DNA from: Jiella mangrovi
GTDB lineage: Bacteria > Pseudomonadota > Alphaproteobacteria > Rhizobiales > Rhizobiaceae
Direction of reading: 5' to 3'
Length of the DNA stretch: 64,000 bases
NCBI RefSeq assembly: GCF_017815135.1
Contig: NZ_JAGJCF010000017.1
Span: 62,001 to 126,000, forward strand
Shown: positions 1 through 10,083 of the stretch, piece after piece
How the letters are laid out: every line of letters starts with the position of its first letter
How positions within the stretch are numbered: the stretch's first letter is position 1
Program-made: the position numbers and the translations under genes
The notes under the pieces: model-generated
What the model was told of the DNA's origin: nothing
What the model saw: the letters and a program-made list of their open reading frames with translations, nothing else
Databases searched by the model: none

Positions 1-1164
1 CTTGCCGGCCCGAACCTCCTCGTTGCTGCCGATAACGCGATCGGCGCCCAGAGTTCGGTTGCGGCTCATCTCGGCTCGCATGGTTATAGCCTTGCGGCGG
101 CGGCCTTCGCGCTCTGGGCCTTCGTCGCCGCTCTGTCCACGATCGACAGCTTCTATTGCGCGGCGCGCTGGTACGTGCCGCGGCTTCTGTCGAACAGCCT
201 TCATCCGGCGCTCGCCTTCGTGTCCCCAGCGGCCCTGGCGTCGCCGCTGTGGATCCTCGGGGCCGCCGTCATCGTCGCCATCTCGATGAATGCTCTCGGC
301 CTGTCCCAGAGCGCCTACATGATGCCCTATGCGACCCTCCTCGTCGGTGCGACGATTGCCCTGATCGCCACCTATCTCAACAAATTTACCGACTTCGATC
401 CGGCGCAGAGCTATCTGTCCGGCATCGCGGCGGCGCTGGTGTTCTTCATCGGCTATCGCGAAGACATCGCCATCCTCATCCCGGTCTCCACGGTGATCGC
501 TCTCATCGGGGCTGCCGGCTCCATTCGCGCCATCTTCTTCGAGGGCGGTGGACGGGTGGACGATCGTCCCGCGTCGCCGCTCGCCAAGCCGGCGGTCGAT
601 GCTCGGACGCAGGCAGACGAAATCGAACCGGTGCCTTCGTCCGAACCTGCCGCAGAGCCGATGGCGCCGCTGCAGGCCGAAAACACCAATCTGTCATCTG
701 CCCATGGCTTCGACGGGCAATGGTTCGTCATGAGGGTCACCCCGACCTATGACGACACCAATTCGGTCGGCAACGTCTACTTCGCCAATTATGTGCGGTG
801 GGTCGGCAAGGCGCGCGAGCTGTTCTTCAACGCCTGCATGCCCAATTTCGATCTCGAAACCACACGCTACTATGTCCTGACGCGCTCCTTTCAGCACGAC
901 TTCCGTCGTGAGATCGCCGAGTTCGAACCGGTGACGACGCGAATTCGCATCGTCAGTCACAACCGGAAATTCGTCACCCTCGGCCACGAGATCATCAGTG
1001 ATCGTCATGGCCTGCTGGGGCGCGGCGAGCAGTCGCTAATGTTCGTCGATCGCGAAAGCTTCAAGCCGCTGGACATCCCCGTCGACATCGTCCGAGGCTT
1101 CCTGCCTTACTGGCCTTCCAACCGGCCCGATGCTGGCCTCGAGACGGCGCGGCAGCGGGGGTAG
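1..1164 (+). CDS. Multi-pass membrane protein with C-terminal hotdog thioesterase-like domain (5' partial)
   Basis: The reading frame is open from the first base, so the start lies upstream of the window and the visible 387 codons are the C-terminal part. The first ~185 residues are hydrophobic, with about five likely membrane spans. A polar linker of ~50 residues follows. The last ~150 residues look like a 4-hydroxybenzoyl-CoA/acyl-ACP thioesterase hotdog domain: TPTYDDTNSVGNVYFANYV followed by a WVGKARELFF helix is the family's typical N-terminal signature. Membrane anchoring would place an acyl-thioester hydrolase at the inner membrane. I do not recognise the membrane half, and the joining of the two parts is unusual. 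The next gene is on the opposite strand, so no operon partner is visible. Confidence 0.7.
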   Translation, partial: LAGPNLLVAADNAIGAQSSVAAHLGSHGYSLAAAAFALWAFVAALSTIDSFYCAARWYVPRLLSNSLHPALAFVSPAALASPLWILGAAVIVAISMNALGLSQSAYMMPYATLLVGATIALIATYLNKFTDFDPAQSYLSGIAAALVFFIGYREDIAILIPVSTVIALIGAAGSIRAIFFEGGGRVDDRPASPLAKPAVDARTQADEIEPVPSSEPAAEPMAPLQAENTNLSSAHGFDGQWFVMRVTPTYDDTNSVGNVYFANYVRWVGKARELFFNACMPNFDLETTRYYVLTRSFQHDFRREIAEFEPVTTRIRIVSHNRKFVTLGHEIISDRHGLLGRGEQSLMFVDRESFKPLDIPVDIVRGFLPYWPSNRPDAGLETARQRG

Positions 1165-1335
1165 AGCAACCTGCGCCCTGTCGGGTGCAGACAGTGCCGG
1201 CTTCGCCTCGGGATCTTCAAGACTCACTTTGCGAGGACCGACTGCGCTTGTCGGGCCGATGCTGCGGGGCCTGCCCTTGCAGCAAGCGGTTTGCGCAAAC
1301 CCCGATTCCATTGGAGCTGCTCGATCGTGCCTCAC

Positions 1336-3687
1336 TCAGACGATGGCAGACGAACCCTGCCTGGAAGCCTTTTCCAGCAGGTCCAGCGTTTGCGCCGCGC
1401 TGGCCGGTCGCCCGAACAGATAACCCTGGAATTCCTCGCAGCCGATCCGGCGTAGGCAATCGCCCTGGGCGGGGCTTTCCACGCCTTCGGCGATCGTCGT
1501 CATGCCGAGGTGCCGGCCGAGTTCGACGATCGTCCTGACAATGCTGACATCCGTCTGGCTGCCAGGAAGATCGGCGGTGAAACTTCGATCGATCTTGAGT
1601 TTGTCTAGCGGAAACTGGCGCAGATAGCTGAGGCTCGAATAACCGGTTCCAAAGTCATCGAGCACAAGACGGACGCCCAGTTCCACCAGCTTGTCGAGAA
1701 CCTCCCGGCTTTCGCAGGTGGCGGCGAGGAATGCCGTCTCGGTGATTTCAAGTTCCAGCCTGGAGACTTCGAGGCCGGATTCGGCAAGGGCCTGCTTGAC
1801 CACTTCGACGAGGTTCGAGTGCCTGATCTGGACCGTGGAAACATTGACCGCGATCGACAGGGATCGGTCCGGCCATGTCGCAGCGAAACGGCAGGCGGTT
1901 CTCAAGCCCCATTCACCCAGCGCGACGATCGTCCCCGTCTCTTCGGCAAGAGCAATGAATTCGGATGGCGGAACATTGCCATGAACCGGATGCGTCCAGC
2001 GCATCAACGCCTCGAAGCCGACGATCGCGCCGGATGCCGCGGAGACAAACGGCTGGTAGTCCAGCCGGAATTCCTCGCGCTCAAGGCCCCCGCGCAGGTC
2101 TCCCATCAGGGCCGCCCGCTCGGCCTTCCGCTCATCCATCGACGGGTCGTACAGAATATAACCCGCGCCGCCGGTTTCCTTCATCCGGTAAAGCGCCGCA
2201 TCGGCCTTGCGCAAAACCTCGCCGAAGGTTCCGCCATCACTGGAAAGAGCAATGCCGATGCTCGTGCCGACCTCAATGTCCAGACAGTCGAGGTGAAACG
2301 GCTCTTCCAGGATTGCCACCACGCGTTTTGCGAGATCAATATGTTTCTGAAGATCGGCCGCGCGATGGAAAATGGCGAATTCGTCACCCGAAAAACGCGA
2401 AACGACGACGTCCGGGCCGGACAGGGCAAGGAGACGCGTTCCGATCTCCTGCAGCAATTCGTCACCGACGCCATGGCCGAAGGTGTCGTTGACCTGCTTG
2501 AAGCGATCGAGATCCAGGCACATGACCGCATAGTCCGCGCCCGGCTTCGTTTCGCCGTTCACCGTTGCGTCAGACAGGATCGTCGTCTCGAATCCTCGAC
2601 GGTTCAGGAGGTTCGTCAGGACGTCGTGGTTGGCAAGGTAGTCGAGGCGAGCGATGTATTCATGTTCGAGGGTGACGTCGGAACCGACCCCGCGAAAGCC
2701 GGCGAAGACGCCGTCATCGTTGTAGATCGGCTTGCCGGTCAGGCACCACCATCGTTTTTCGGCGGCAATTCGAACCGGGACACGCAGCCGGTGAAACGGG
2801 CGGCGAGCGGCCAGGGCGGCGAACAGCCGATCCATCTGCGGCGAGGATTCCTCGTCGGTCCGGGCGAGCAGCACGGTTAGCGGCAGCTTGTCGAGGTAGC
2901 ATCGTGATTTCTGGGCGACGTCGACGAACCGGTTCGAGGGATGTTGGATCCTGCCAGCCGCATCGGTCTCCCAAAGCCAGTCACTCGCGTTTTTCTCGAA
3001 ATCGTTGAGGAGAAGGTCGCTCACTTCGCGCTGGCGGTCGAGATCGATCTGCACCCGCGTCCGCAGCCCGACCAGCCGACCTACCTTGACGATCGTCGCA
3101 ATGATGAAGGCCGAATAGATCGCGAGAAGCAGCGCGACGAATATGTAGAAACTCTCCCCGGTCATCGCGAGCGCGATGAACGAACCGATCATGATCGGAA
3201 CCGAATAGGCAAGACCTGCCGCCGGCACGAAGCCGATCGATATGCCGATCGCGATCAGCCCCGCACAGGTGCAGGCGATCAGCAGGCGGCCATCGGCATC
3301 GGCGCCGGCGAAAAGCGCGACCGGAATCGAAGCCAGGATGACGCCAGCCATCGCGGCAAGGCAGATCAAGCGCGCGCGGACGGCTCGAACCGGGATCGGG
3401 CGCGACTGTTTTCGCGCGCGCCTCCACACGAGCCAACCCGACGAGGTGAGCAGCAGGAGGCCGATATCGATCGCCTGCAAACCGGCCAGGTAAACCACAT
3501 TCGCCCAGTCCCAGAAGAAGATGGAGACGATGAGGGCGACGGATGAGCCCGTCAGAATCGTGAACGGCGCCAGACTGAGGACGAGATCCAGCTGATCGAG
3601 CCAGACCCTCTCGTCGTCCTTACCGCTCTGCCCTGGTCGGGTGCCTGCCGTAAAGGATGGGGCAACGGGTTTCAAGATCTGAGACAC
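1336..3687 (-). CDS. Membrane GGDEF-EAL cyclic-di-GMP protein with PAS domain
   Basis: The 783-residue protein starts at GTG; no ATG lies in frame nearby. Residues ~30-215 hold about six membrane spans that form a sensor region, and a PAS-like segment lies around 230-340. A GGDEF domain follows with SRFSGDEF at the active site, a conservative SGDEF variant that is often active. The C-terminal EAL domain shows GFEALMRW, NVS, ITE, DDFGTGYSSLSYL and EGVE, so most metal- and substrate-binding residues are kept. The protein could both make and degrade cyclic-di-GMP at the membrane; which activity dominates cannot be read here. It is monocistronic and convergent with the hotdog gene. Confidence 0.9.
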   Translation of the reverse strand: MSQILKPVAPSFTAGTRPGQSGKDDERVWLDQLDLVLSLAPFTILTGSSVALIVSIFFWDWANVVYLAGLQAIDIGLLLLTSSGWLVWRRARKQSRPIPVRAVRARLICLAAMAGVILASIPVALFAGADADGRLLIACTCAGLIAIGISIGFVPAAGLAYSVPIMIGSFIALAMTGESFYIFVALLLAIYSAFIIATIVKVGRLVGLRTRVQIDLDRQREVSDLLLNDFEKNASDWLWETDAAGRIQHPSNRFVDVAQKSRCYLDKLPLTVLLARTDEESSPQMDRLFAALAARRPFHRLRVPVRIAAEKRWWCLTGKPIYNDDGVFAGFRGVGSDVTLEHEYIARLDYLANHDVLTNLLNRRGFETTILSDATVNGETKPGADYAVMCLDLDRFKQVNDTFGHGVGDELLQEIGTRLLALSGPDVVVSRFSGDEFAIFHRAADLQKHIDLAKRVVAILEEPFHLDCLDIEVGTSIGIALSSDGGTFGEVLRKADAALYRMKETGGAGYILYDPSMDERKAERAALMGDLRGGLEREEFRLDYQPFVSAASGAIVGFEALMRWTHPVHGNVPPSEFIALAEETGTIVALGEWGLRTACRFAATWPDRSLSIAVNVSTVQIRHSNLVEVVKQALAESGLEVSRLELEITETAFLAATCESREVLDKLVELGVRLVLDDFGTGYSSLSYLRQFPLDKLKIDRSFTADLPGSQTDVSIVRTIVELGRHLGMTTIAEGVESPAQGDCLRRIGCEEFQGYLFGRPASAAQTLDLLEKASRQGSSAIV

Positions 3688-4378
3688 ACCATGGTCAGCG
3701 AGACAGCCATATCTAGCGTCTCTTCGTTAAACGCTTGATAATAAGAAGGATATACTTTTCCAGGTAAATTGCAAAGTCGCGCCATCACGAGTAATTCATA
3801 GACTTATTATCGGTCTGTACTCAACCTGCCGCGGATATTACAACTCCTGATATAATATTACTCCCGAACCATGGCGAGAATCACGAAATATCAGCGGCCA
3901 ACACCCGACGCGGCTTCGAAGGGTTCAACTTGCAGTGATCGAGATGCGGTGTAAAATGCAGAGCGCTCATACAAGTGAGCATGGCAGGATATATCAGCGA
4001 AAAATGTGTCGGCCGAATAGGTCCGTTCAACGGATAATCGCGATTCTTACGGTGATTGACCGATGCGCGAACTGATCAGCATCACCTCGTTTCCGAAAGA
4101 TTTCAGGCGAAACGGCAGAGATAGTTTGCCAGGAAATATTTAGGATCGATCAGGCCGAGTGACGGCTCTTGTTTCCCAACTCAACAGTCTTGATTGCGGC
4201 CCACCGCACTCATGCGTCGACCCTCATCCGATCTTCGGCGAATTTGGTGCGGCGCATCGGACCCTGGAAAACGTTGCCAGCCTTCCCTGGGATTACGCCG
4301 CCCGACCGGGGCAATCGCCTGACTGAGCCGGGGAAGCCGGCGGCATGGCACGCTCCACGCACCACGCCTCTCGGGCGA
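3688..4378. other. Gene-free interval, AT-richer than its flanks
   Basis: About 690 bases lie between the GTG of the GGDEF-EAL gene and the stop of eda, both on the minus strand. The first 250 bases or so are clearly AT-richer than the surrounding genes and probably carry the promoter of the GGDEF-EAL gene. I see no convincing reading frame, RNA gene or strong hairpin. Confidence 0.5.
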
Positions 4379-5023
4379 TCACGGCTGTTGCTGCAACCCT
4401 GCCGCCTCTTGCGCGAGAGCGGTGATGGCGGCCCAGTCACCGGACGCGACCTTGTCCTTCGGCGCGAGCCAGGAACCGCCGACACAAAGAACGTTGGGAA
4501 GCCCGAGATAGTCGCTGACATTCTTCATCGAAACACCGCCGGTCGGACAGAACTTCAATTGCGGGATGACGGGAGCGATGGACTTCAAGAAAGCGGCACC
4601 GCCGATCTGCTCGGCCGGAAAGAACTTGAGGACCTCGTAGCCCTCCTGCAGCATCGCCATCATCTCGCTCGGCGTCGCCGATCCCGGCAGCAATGGCACA
4701 TCGCTGCCGCGGGCGGCGTCGAGGACCTCCACCGTCGCCCCGGGAGAGACGATGAACTGCGCCCCGGCCTTCTCCGCCGCCTCGAACTGCTTCGGCGTCA
4801 GGATCGTGCCGGCGCCGCAAACCATATCGGGCACTTCCGCGACGATTGCGCGAATGGCCTCGATCGCTGCGGGCGTGCGCAACGTGACTTCGATGGATCG
4901 AATCCCGCCGGCGGCGAGCGCGCGGGCAAGCTCGACGCCGACCTTGGCATCGTCCACCGCGACCACCGGAACGACCGGCTGGGCGGTGAGAATTTCGAGA
5001 AGGCGTTTGGAATCCTGGCTCAT
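4379..5023 (-). CDS. eda: 2-dehydro-3-deoxy-phosphogluconate (KDPG) aldolase
   Basis: Class I aldolase that cleaves KDPG to pyruvate and glyceraldehyde-3-phosphate in the Entner-Doudoroff pathway; cytoplasmic. The protein is 214 residues, the usual size. It keeps IEVTLRT with the catalytic Glu, the GAGTI turn, SPG and the Schiff-base lysine in VLKFFPAE, followed by the PTGGV phosphate-binding loop. I chose the ATG at 5023 because a GGAG lies about 12 bases upstream, whereas the ATG at 5047 and the TTG at 5050 have no visible ribosome site. No other Entner-Doudoroff gene is adjacent. Confidence 0.95.
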   Translation of the reverse strand: MSQDSKRLLEILTAQPVVPVVAVDDAKVGVELARALAAGGIRSIEVTLRTPAAIEAIRAIVAEVPDMVCGAGTILTPKQFEAAEKAGAQFIVSPGATVEVLDAARGSDVPLLPGSATPSEMMAMLQEGYEVLKFFPAEQIGGAAFLKSIAPVIPQLKFCPTGGVSMKNVSDYLGLPNVLCVGGSWLAPKDKVASGDWAAITALAQEAAGLQQQP

Positions 5024-5101
5024 GACGACGACGCGCTCCAAATACATCAATCGCGCGCAGGCTTAGACCATCGCATGTCATGGTGGGAAGCGGCCCGGCG
5101 G

Positions 5102-5144
5102 AAAAAACCAAGGGCCGGCCGTCAGCCAGAGCGACGACCGGCCC
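5102..5144 (-). terminator. Rho-independent terminator of the SleB-type hydrolase gene
   Basis: Read on the minus strand, a 12-base arm at 5144-5133 pairs with 5123-5112 with a single mismatch around a 9-base loop. It is followed two to four bases later by TTGGTTTTTT. It starts 34 bases past the stop of the hydrolase gene and is the clearest intrinsic terminator in the window. Confidence 0.8.
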
Positions 5145-5177
5145 CAATGGCCATGCGGATCGACGGTGAGGATCGCC

Positions 5178-6368
5178 TCACCAGCCGCCGTTATAGGTCC
5201 GGTAGAAGATGTGGCGGCCGATCTTGTCGACGCGCTGCATTGCGCGCGCCCAGCGAGGCTTCACATAGGTGGCGTGGTAATGCGTCGCCGAGCCAACGTC
5301 GGCGATCCAGATCTTGCCGGTGGTGACCTTTTCGGCGATGTCCTCGGCCTCGGCGTAGGAGCTGCCGTCACGGATACGATCCTTGTGCCCGTCGCAGGCG
5401 AAGGAAAACTGGCAGCGGTTGCGCCAGTTCTTGTTCTGGTAGACGACGCCGCAGATGGTATTCGGGTAGGCCGGGTTACGCACCCGGTTGAGAATGACCT
5501 GGGCGACTGCTGCCTGACCCTGAGAGGACTCGCCGCGAGCCTCGAAATAGATGCCGTTGGCAAGACAGGTCTGTTCGGATTTGCTGTAGGCAGCCTTCGG
5601 TAGCGGCGTTGCGGCCCAGGCGTGATCCTTGTCGTCGATCGGCGGAATGAAGGCCTCCGGCTGGTCCTTCAGGACCCGCTCGAACAGGGAGGAGGCCCGG
5701 CTGCTGGCGCCGCCGTCCGCCGGAGCATAGCCAAGAGCACCCGTGTCCTCGGATGGCCGCAAGGACGCGAGGAGCACCTTGCTGTCGCCGCCCTTCGCGC
5801 CGTCCTTCGACTTTTCAAATTTCGGCGGCCCCATGAGCTGGAAGCGGGTGGCGAGCGCCACGGCGTCACGGGTCGTCGGATTCAGTTTCGCAAAAGCGGT
5901 CCGGATCCCGGCTTTATCGGAGGCGCCGGCAGACGCCAGAAACGCCTTGCCCTCGAAGACCGAACCTGCCGCAAGGCCAAAGCGCGAACGGTCACCGACG
6001 GCACCGGCGACGCGGCCGGTCTTGCCGGCCCGCCGGATGCGCGGCTCGTCACCTTCGGCCACCAGCGCCATGCGCCGCGCCATCTTTGCCGCGGCCTCAC
6101 GCGCCGCCGTCATCCGGGCGCCCTCTTCGGGCGAGTAGGCAAGGTCGACCGCCGACATCTGCCCGAATGCGTTCGGCACCAGAAAGGCGTGCGTCCGCTT
6201 GGCGACATCCGCGCCGGCGACCAGCCGCGTCATGTCCTGATGATCGATTTTGGTGGCGCCCATCCCCACGAGCAACACCCCTGTCACGACGATGTACGCC
6301 GCTCGCCGTGCCGTTTGATAGCCGCGACGTTGCTTGCGGCCATGCGCCGCTCGCCCCTCAGCCCCCAT
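5178..6368 (-). CDS. SleB-family cell wall hydrolase
   Basis: The protein has 396 residues and starts at ATG 6368. One N-terminal membrane span (around residues 20-40) anchors it, followed by a ~230-residue variable linker rich in Ala, Gly and Lys. The C-terminal ~130 residues are a Hydrolase_2/SleB domain with the NGIYFEARGE active-site stretch, AVAQVILNR and the conserved CQFSFACDG motif. The family hydrolyses peptidoglycan; in Gram-negatives it is thought to act in wall turnover from the periplasm. It stands alone, with its own terminator downstream and a short inverted repeat (6425-6445) between it and der. Confidence 0.88.
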   Translation of the reverse strand: MGAEGRAAHGRKQRRGYQTARRAAYIVVTGVLLVGMGATKIDHQDMTRLVAGADVAKRTHAFLVPNAFGQMSAVDLAYSPEEGARMTAAREAAAKMARRMALVAEGDEPRIRRAGKTGRVAGAVGDRSRFGLAAGSVFEGKAFLASAGASDKAGIRTAFAKLNPTTRDAVALATRFQLMGPPKFEKSKDGAKGGDSKVLLASLRPSEDTGALGYAPADGGASSRASSLFERVLKDQPEAFIPPIDDKDHAWAATPLPKAAYSKSEQTCLANGIYFEARGESSQGQAAVAQVILNRVRNPAYPNTICGVVYQNKNWRNRCQFSFACDGHKDRIRDGSSYAEAEDIAEKVTTGKIWIADVGSATHYHATYVKPRWARAMQRVDKIGRHIFYRTYNGGW

Positions 6369-6460
6369 CAAGCCCCCGCTTGCGTGTTAAAAATTTCCTA
6401 CAGATGCACTCGATACATCCCCCATTAACCTTGTCTAATGGTTAACGAAATTTGGTCATT

Positions 6461-7912
6461 TCAAGACGAGCGTTTCTTTTTCCCAGCGTAAGGGTTCTGT
6501 GCCTTGCGCATGGCAAGCCTTATGGGAACCCCGAAAAACCCGAACTGCTCGCGGATTCCGTTGACGAGATAGCGGGTATAGGAGGCGTTCAGCGCCTCCG
6601 GACGGGCGGTCGACAGAACGAAGGTCGGCGGCCGCGATTTGATCTGCGTCATATACTTGATGTTAATCCGTCTTCCGGCCACGGCCGGCGGCGGATGCTT
6701 TGCGACGGCGCGCTCAAGCCATTGATTGAGCTTGGCCGTGCTGATTCGCCGGTTCCAGACCTCGTGCGTCTCCGTGACGGCTTTCATCAGCCGGTCGATC
6801 CCCTCGCCCGTCTCGCCGGAAACCGTGACCGCCTTGACACCGCGCAGCTGCGGCAGAAGCCGACCGGTCTTCTCGCGCAGGTCGGCGAGAAGTTCCTGCC
6901 GGTCCTCGATGAGATCCCATTTGTTGAACGCGATCACCGGCGCCCGACCCTCGCGCTCGATGAGGTCGACGATCGACAGATCCTGCCGCTCGAAGGGGAT
7001 GGTCGCGTCGAAGACGATGATCACGACCTCGGCGAAACGGATGGCGCGCAACCCATCGGCGACCGAAAGCTTTTCGAGCTTTTCCTGAACGCGCGCCTTG
7101 CGGCGCATGCCGGCGGTGTCGAAGACCTTGATCTTTCGGCCGCGCCACTCCCATTCGACCGAGATCGAGTCCCGCGTGATGCCGGCCTCCGGCCCCGTCA
7201 AGAGACGGTCCTCGCCGAGAAAGCGATTGATCAGGGTGGACTTGCCAGCATTGGGACGGCCGACGATCGCCAGCCGAAGCGGCTTGGTCGCGTCATATGC
7301 CTCGATTTCCTCGTCGTCGCCCGCAAGATCGCCGGGCACGTCGATGGTCGCCACCTGCGCCGGCTCGTCGTCGTCCTCCCGAGGCCGGCGGCTTGATGTT
7401 TTTTCGGGACGGAACGCACCTCTTCCAAGCGCCCCGACCATCGCGTCACGCAGGTCGCCCATCCCCTCGCCATGCTCGGCGGAGATCGCGACCGGCTCGC
7501 CGAGGCCGACCGAATAGGCATCGAGGAACCCCGCGTCGGAGCCCCGCGCCTCGGCCTTGTTGGCGATTAGGATCACCTTGCGGGCCGACCGCCGTAGGAG
7601 CTCGGCGAAGTCGAGGTCCTGGGGCGTCAGGCCGGCTTTCACGTCGATCATGAACAGGCAGACATCGGCGGCGGCTATCGCGGCCTCGGTCTGGGCCCGC
7701 ATGCGACCTTCGAGCGTTTCGGCGGCAGCGACCTCGAGACCCGCCGTATCGACGACATCGAAGGTGAGATCCATCAATCGGGCCTCGCCCACACGCCGGT
7801 CGCGCGTGACGCCCGGCCGATCGTCGACGAGCGCCAGCCGACGGCCGACGAGGCGGTTGAACAGGGTCGACTTTCCGACATTCGGTCGACCGATGATGGC
7901 GATGGTGACCAT
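6461..7912 (-). CDS. der: Ribosome-associated GTPase Der (EngA)
   Basis: Essential GTPase of 50S ribosome assembly. The 483-residue protein has two G domains in tandem. The first begins [12 protein letters not shown] at residues 8-19 with DTAG and the NKAE base-recognition motif. The second begins [12 protein letters not shown] near residue 220 with DTAG and NKWD. The C-terminal KH-like domain carries KRPPTFVLS-like residues and ends in a short basic tail. It lies 39 bases downstream of the TPR gene on the same strand, so the two are probably co-transcribed. An acidic insert separates the two G domains, as is normal. Confidence 0.97.
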   Translation of the reverse strand: MVTIAIIGRPNVGKSTLFNRLVGRRLALVDDRPGVTRDRRVGEARLMDLTFDVVDTAGLEVAAAETLEGRMRAQTEAAIAAADVCLFMIDVKAGLTPQDLDFAELLRRSARKVILIANKAEARGSDAGFLDAYSVGLGEPVAISAEHGEGMGDLRDAMVGALGRGAFRPEKTSSRRPREDDDEPAQVATIDVPGDLAGDDEEIEAYDATKPLRLAIVGRPNAGKSTLINRFLGEDRLLTGPEAGITRDSISVEWEWRGRKIKVFDTAGMRRKARVQEKLEKLSVADGLRAIRFAEVVIIVFDATIPFERQDLSIVDLIEREGRAPVIAFNKWDLIEDRQELLADLREKTGRLLPQLRGVKAVTVSGETGEGIDRLMKAVTETHEVWNRRISTAKLNQWLERAVAKHPPPAVAGRRINIKYMTQIKSRPPTFVLSTARPEALNASYTRYLVNGIREQFGFFGVPIRLAMRKAQNPYAGKKKRSS

Positions 7913-7951
7913 GTCGGGAGTGATCCTTTCCGTTGTGGCGAGCTCTCCGGC

Positions 7952-9226
7952 TCAGTTGCCGGTCGTGGTGGCGTTGCCGCTCTCGCTGTCCCCGGAGGGG
8001 GAAGCCGGCACGATCGCGGTCGCCGGAGCGTCTGCGTTGGCAGACGGCGTCGTCGTGGAGCTCTCCGCCGCTGCCGGCGCCGCTGTCGACGTTTGGGAAG
8101 CGGCATCGGACGCTGCGCCATCCGCCGCCGGCTGCCGCGTTTCGGCATCGTCACCGCCGGAGGTCGCAGGCGTTTGATCCGAAGGCATAGCAGAGCCGGC
8201 GTCATTTTGCGTCTGCGGTGCGTCGGCCGCGCCCGAAGGAGCAGCGCCGGCCGGAGCATCTGCCGCGGAAGGCGCAGTGTCGTTGGCGCCCGAGGCGGCC
8301 GGTGAGGCCGCTCCGCCGGCGCTCTCGGCCGCAGCATCGCCGGTCGCCGAATTGTCAGGCGCGCCCGCACCCGAGGCGTCCGAACCCGACGAAGCGCCGA
8401 GATCCGTGGTCGGCATGGCCGCTCCGCCTGCCGATCCTTCGGTGCTGGCGTCGCCCGTCCCGTCGAGCAGGCCGGGCAGGTTGACGGAACCAAGCCCATC
8501 GTCGGCGCTGGCGGCGGGCGCCGAAGCGGCGTTTTCGCCAGCCTTGGCAGGCGGCAGGGCATCGGGGCCGGTGGCGCCGGAATTGATCAGGTCGAGCAGG
8601 ATGCGCGCACGGCCGGAGATGTCGCGCGGTGTCCCGGAATCGGTCACCAGCTGTTCGAGAAGCGGCTTGGCGGTGTCGGCATCGCCGGCCTTCCAGGCCG
8701 CGAGCGCGATCGCCTCTCTTGCGGGAAAGCGCAAGGGCTCACTGTCGCCGGACAGCCGCTCGACCCGCTCGCGCACCTCGTCGAGAGTTCCCGAATCGAC
8801 CAGGACATAAGCGGCGCGGATCGCCGCCATGTCGCGCAGCCCCGTCGGCGCGCCGGAGTCGTTTGCGACGGAATCATAGGCCGCGACCGCCTCTTTCGGC
8901 TTGCCCGCCTTCGCTTCGATGCCGGCGATGGAAAGCCGTGCCAGCGCCGGATAGGAACCGACGCCTTCCTGAACGATGCCGTTCAGCGCCTTGATGGCCG
9001 CGTCCGTTTCGCCGTCGGCCGCCAGCTTGATGGCCGCGGCAAACTGATCTCCGGCGGCGTTCGCCTGGTTCGTCTGGTAATGCTCATAGGCGACGAAGCC
9101 CGCCGTCACGGCAACTACGGCGATCGCTCCGCCCAGAAGCCAGGCGCCGAATCGTGTCCAGACCGCCTTGACCTTGTCGTGGCGGATCTCCTCGTCGACT
9201 TCCCTGAAAAAACTGTCGTCGCTCAT
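7952..9226 (-). CDS. YfgM/TPR-like membrane-anchored protein with a long low-complexity tail
   Basis: The protein has 424 residues from the ATG at 9226, which has a strong GGAGGA about 10 bases upstream; an earlier in-frame codon at 9250 lacks this. Order: short acidic cytosolic segment, one membrane span (~25-47), periplasmic TPR-like helices (~50-235), then about 190 residues almost entirely Ala, Ser, Gly, Asp, Thr and Pro. The helical part matches the YfgM family, which in E. coli associates with the SecYEG translocon and periplasmic chaperones. The tail is probably disordered. In many relatives a bamB gene separates this gene from der; here it is absent between them. Confidence 0.82.
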   Translation of the reverse strand: MSDDSFFREVDEEIRHDKVKAVWTRFGAWLLGGAIAVVAVTAGFVAYEHYQTNQANAAGDQFAAAIKLAADGETDAAIKALNGIVQEGVGSYPALARLSIAGIEAKAGKPKEAVAAYDSVANDSGAPTGLRDMAAIRAAYVLVDSGTLDEVRERVERLSGDSEPLRFPAREAIALAAWKAGDADTAKPLLEQLVTDSGTPRDISGRARILLDLINSGATGPDALPPAKAGENAASAPAASADDGLGSVNLPGLLDGTGDASTEGSAGGAAMPTTDLGASSGSDASGAGAPDNSATGDAAAESAGGAASPAASGANDTAPSAADAPAGAAPSGAADAPQTQNDAGSAMPSDQTPATSGGDDAETRQPAADGAASDAASQTSTAAPAAAESSTTTPSANADAPATAIVPASPSGDSESGNATTTGN

Positions 9227-9340
9227 ACGCTCGCTTTCCTCCTTTTCCACCGCGGCGACCGAAAAACGGCCGGAGCGATGGAAATCAAAGCGTCTTCTAA
9301 CGATTTTTTGCGGCGACGAAAGAGCGGGCTGGCGTTGCGA

Positions 9341-9913
9341 TCAGGCGAGCGGCGATACGCCGAAGAGCCAGAGATGCAGCCCGCCGACAAAGATGGCGCT
9401 GAGAACGAGCCCGATGGCGATCGCCGCCACATCGCCGACGACGCGCGGCGGCTCGCTGAGAACGGGCGCGTTTCGTCCGAGCGAATTGAGATAGTCGAGC
9501 ACCGCCCAGACGAAGAAGGCGGCGAACAGGATCACGTCCGCCATGCCACCATTGGAAAGGAGATGGCCGAGCGCCCAGAGCGCGGTGCCGAGCACCATGG
9601 GGTGGCGGACCGCCTTCTTGATATGGCCCGCCGGCGCATAGGCGGCGGCGACGAGGACGAAGGCGGCGGGCACCAGGATGAGTGCCAGATGGCGGAGCCC
9701 CGGCACGGGTTCGTAGAGGGCGGCCTGTCCCTCCCGCCCCCAGCCATAGCCGTAGACGACAAGGACGAGACCGATGATCGAAAGCAGCGAATAGGCGCCC
9801 TTGAACCGCGCCTCTCCGAGCCGCCTCTGCGTGTTCGCTCGCCCCGTTTCGGAGACGATGCGGAACGAGTGAATGCCAAGAAAAATGCAAAGCCCGATAA
9901 TGAGAGTGATCAT
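9341..9913 (-). CDS. NnrU family membrane protein
   Basis: The protein has 190 residues from the ATG at 9913, supported by AGGGG seven bases upstream; a GTG at 9919 is less likely. It has about six membrane spans and the family's typical PVPGLRHLAL segment, GHIKKAVRHPMVLGTALWALGHLLSNG and a C-terminal helix pair. NnrU proteins are linked to nitrogen-oxide metabolism in denitrifiers and are related to isoprenylcysteine methyltransferase-like membrane enzymes; the reaction is unknown. No denitrification gene is nearby, so the role here is open. Confidence 0.88.
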   Translation of the reverse strand: MITLIIGLCIFLGIHSFRIVSETGRANTQRRLGEARFKGAYSLLSIIGLVLVVYGYGWGREGQAALYEPVPGLRHLALILVPAAFVLVAAAYAPAGHIKKAVRHPMVLGTALWALGHLLSNGGMADVILFAAFFVWAVLDYLNSLGRNAPVLSEPPRVVGDVAAIAIGLVLSAIFVGGLHLWLFGVSPLA

Positions 9914-10083
9914 CTGCACGCCCCTTCGACAACGCTGAACGGCAAGATCGCCGCCCCGTCGGTGGCGATGACGATACGCTCGGTCCGTTCCACCCGGACT
10001 TGCTTCGTCATGCCCTCTTCATCTGATACTACGTTGGCGGCGCGCGGAGCGATGCGTCCCGACGCAAAGAAGGATGAATTTGA

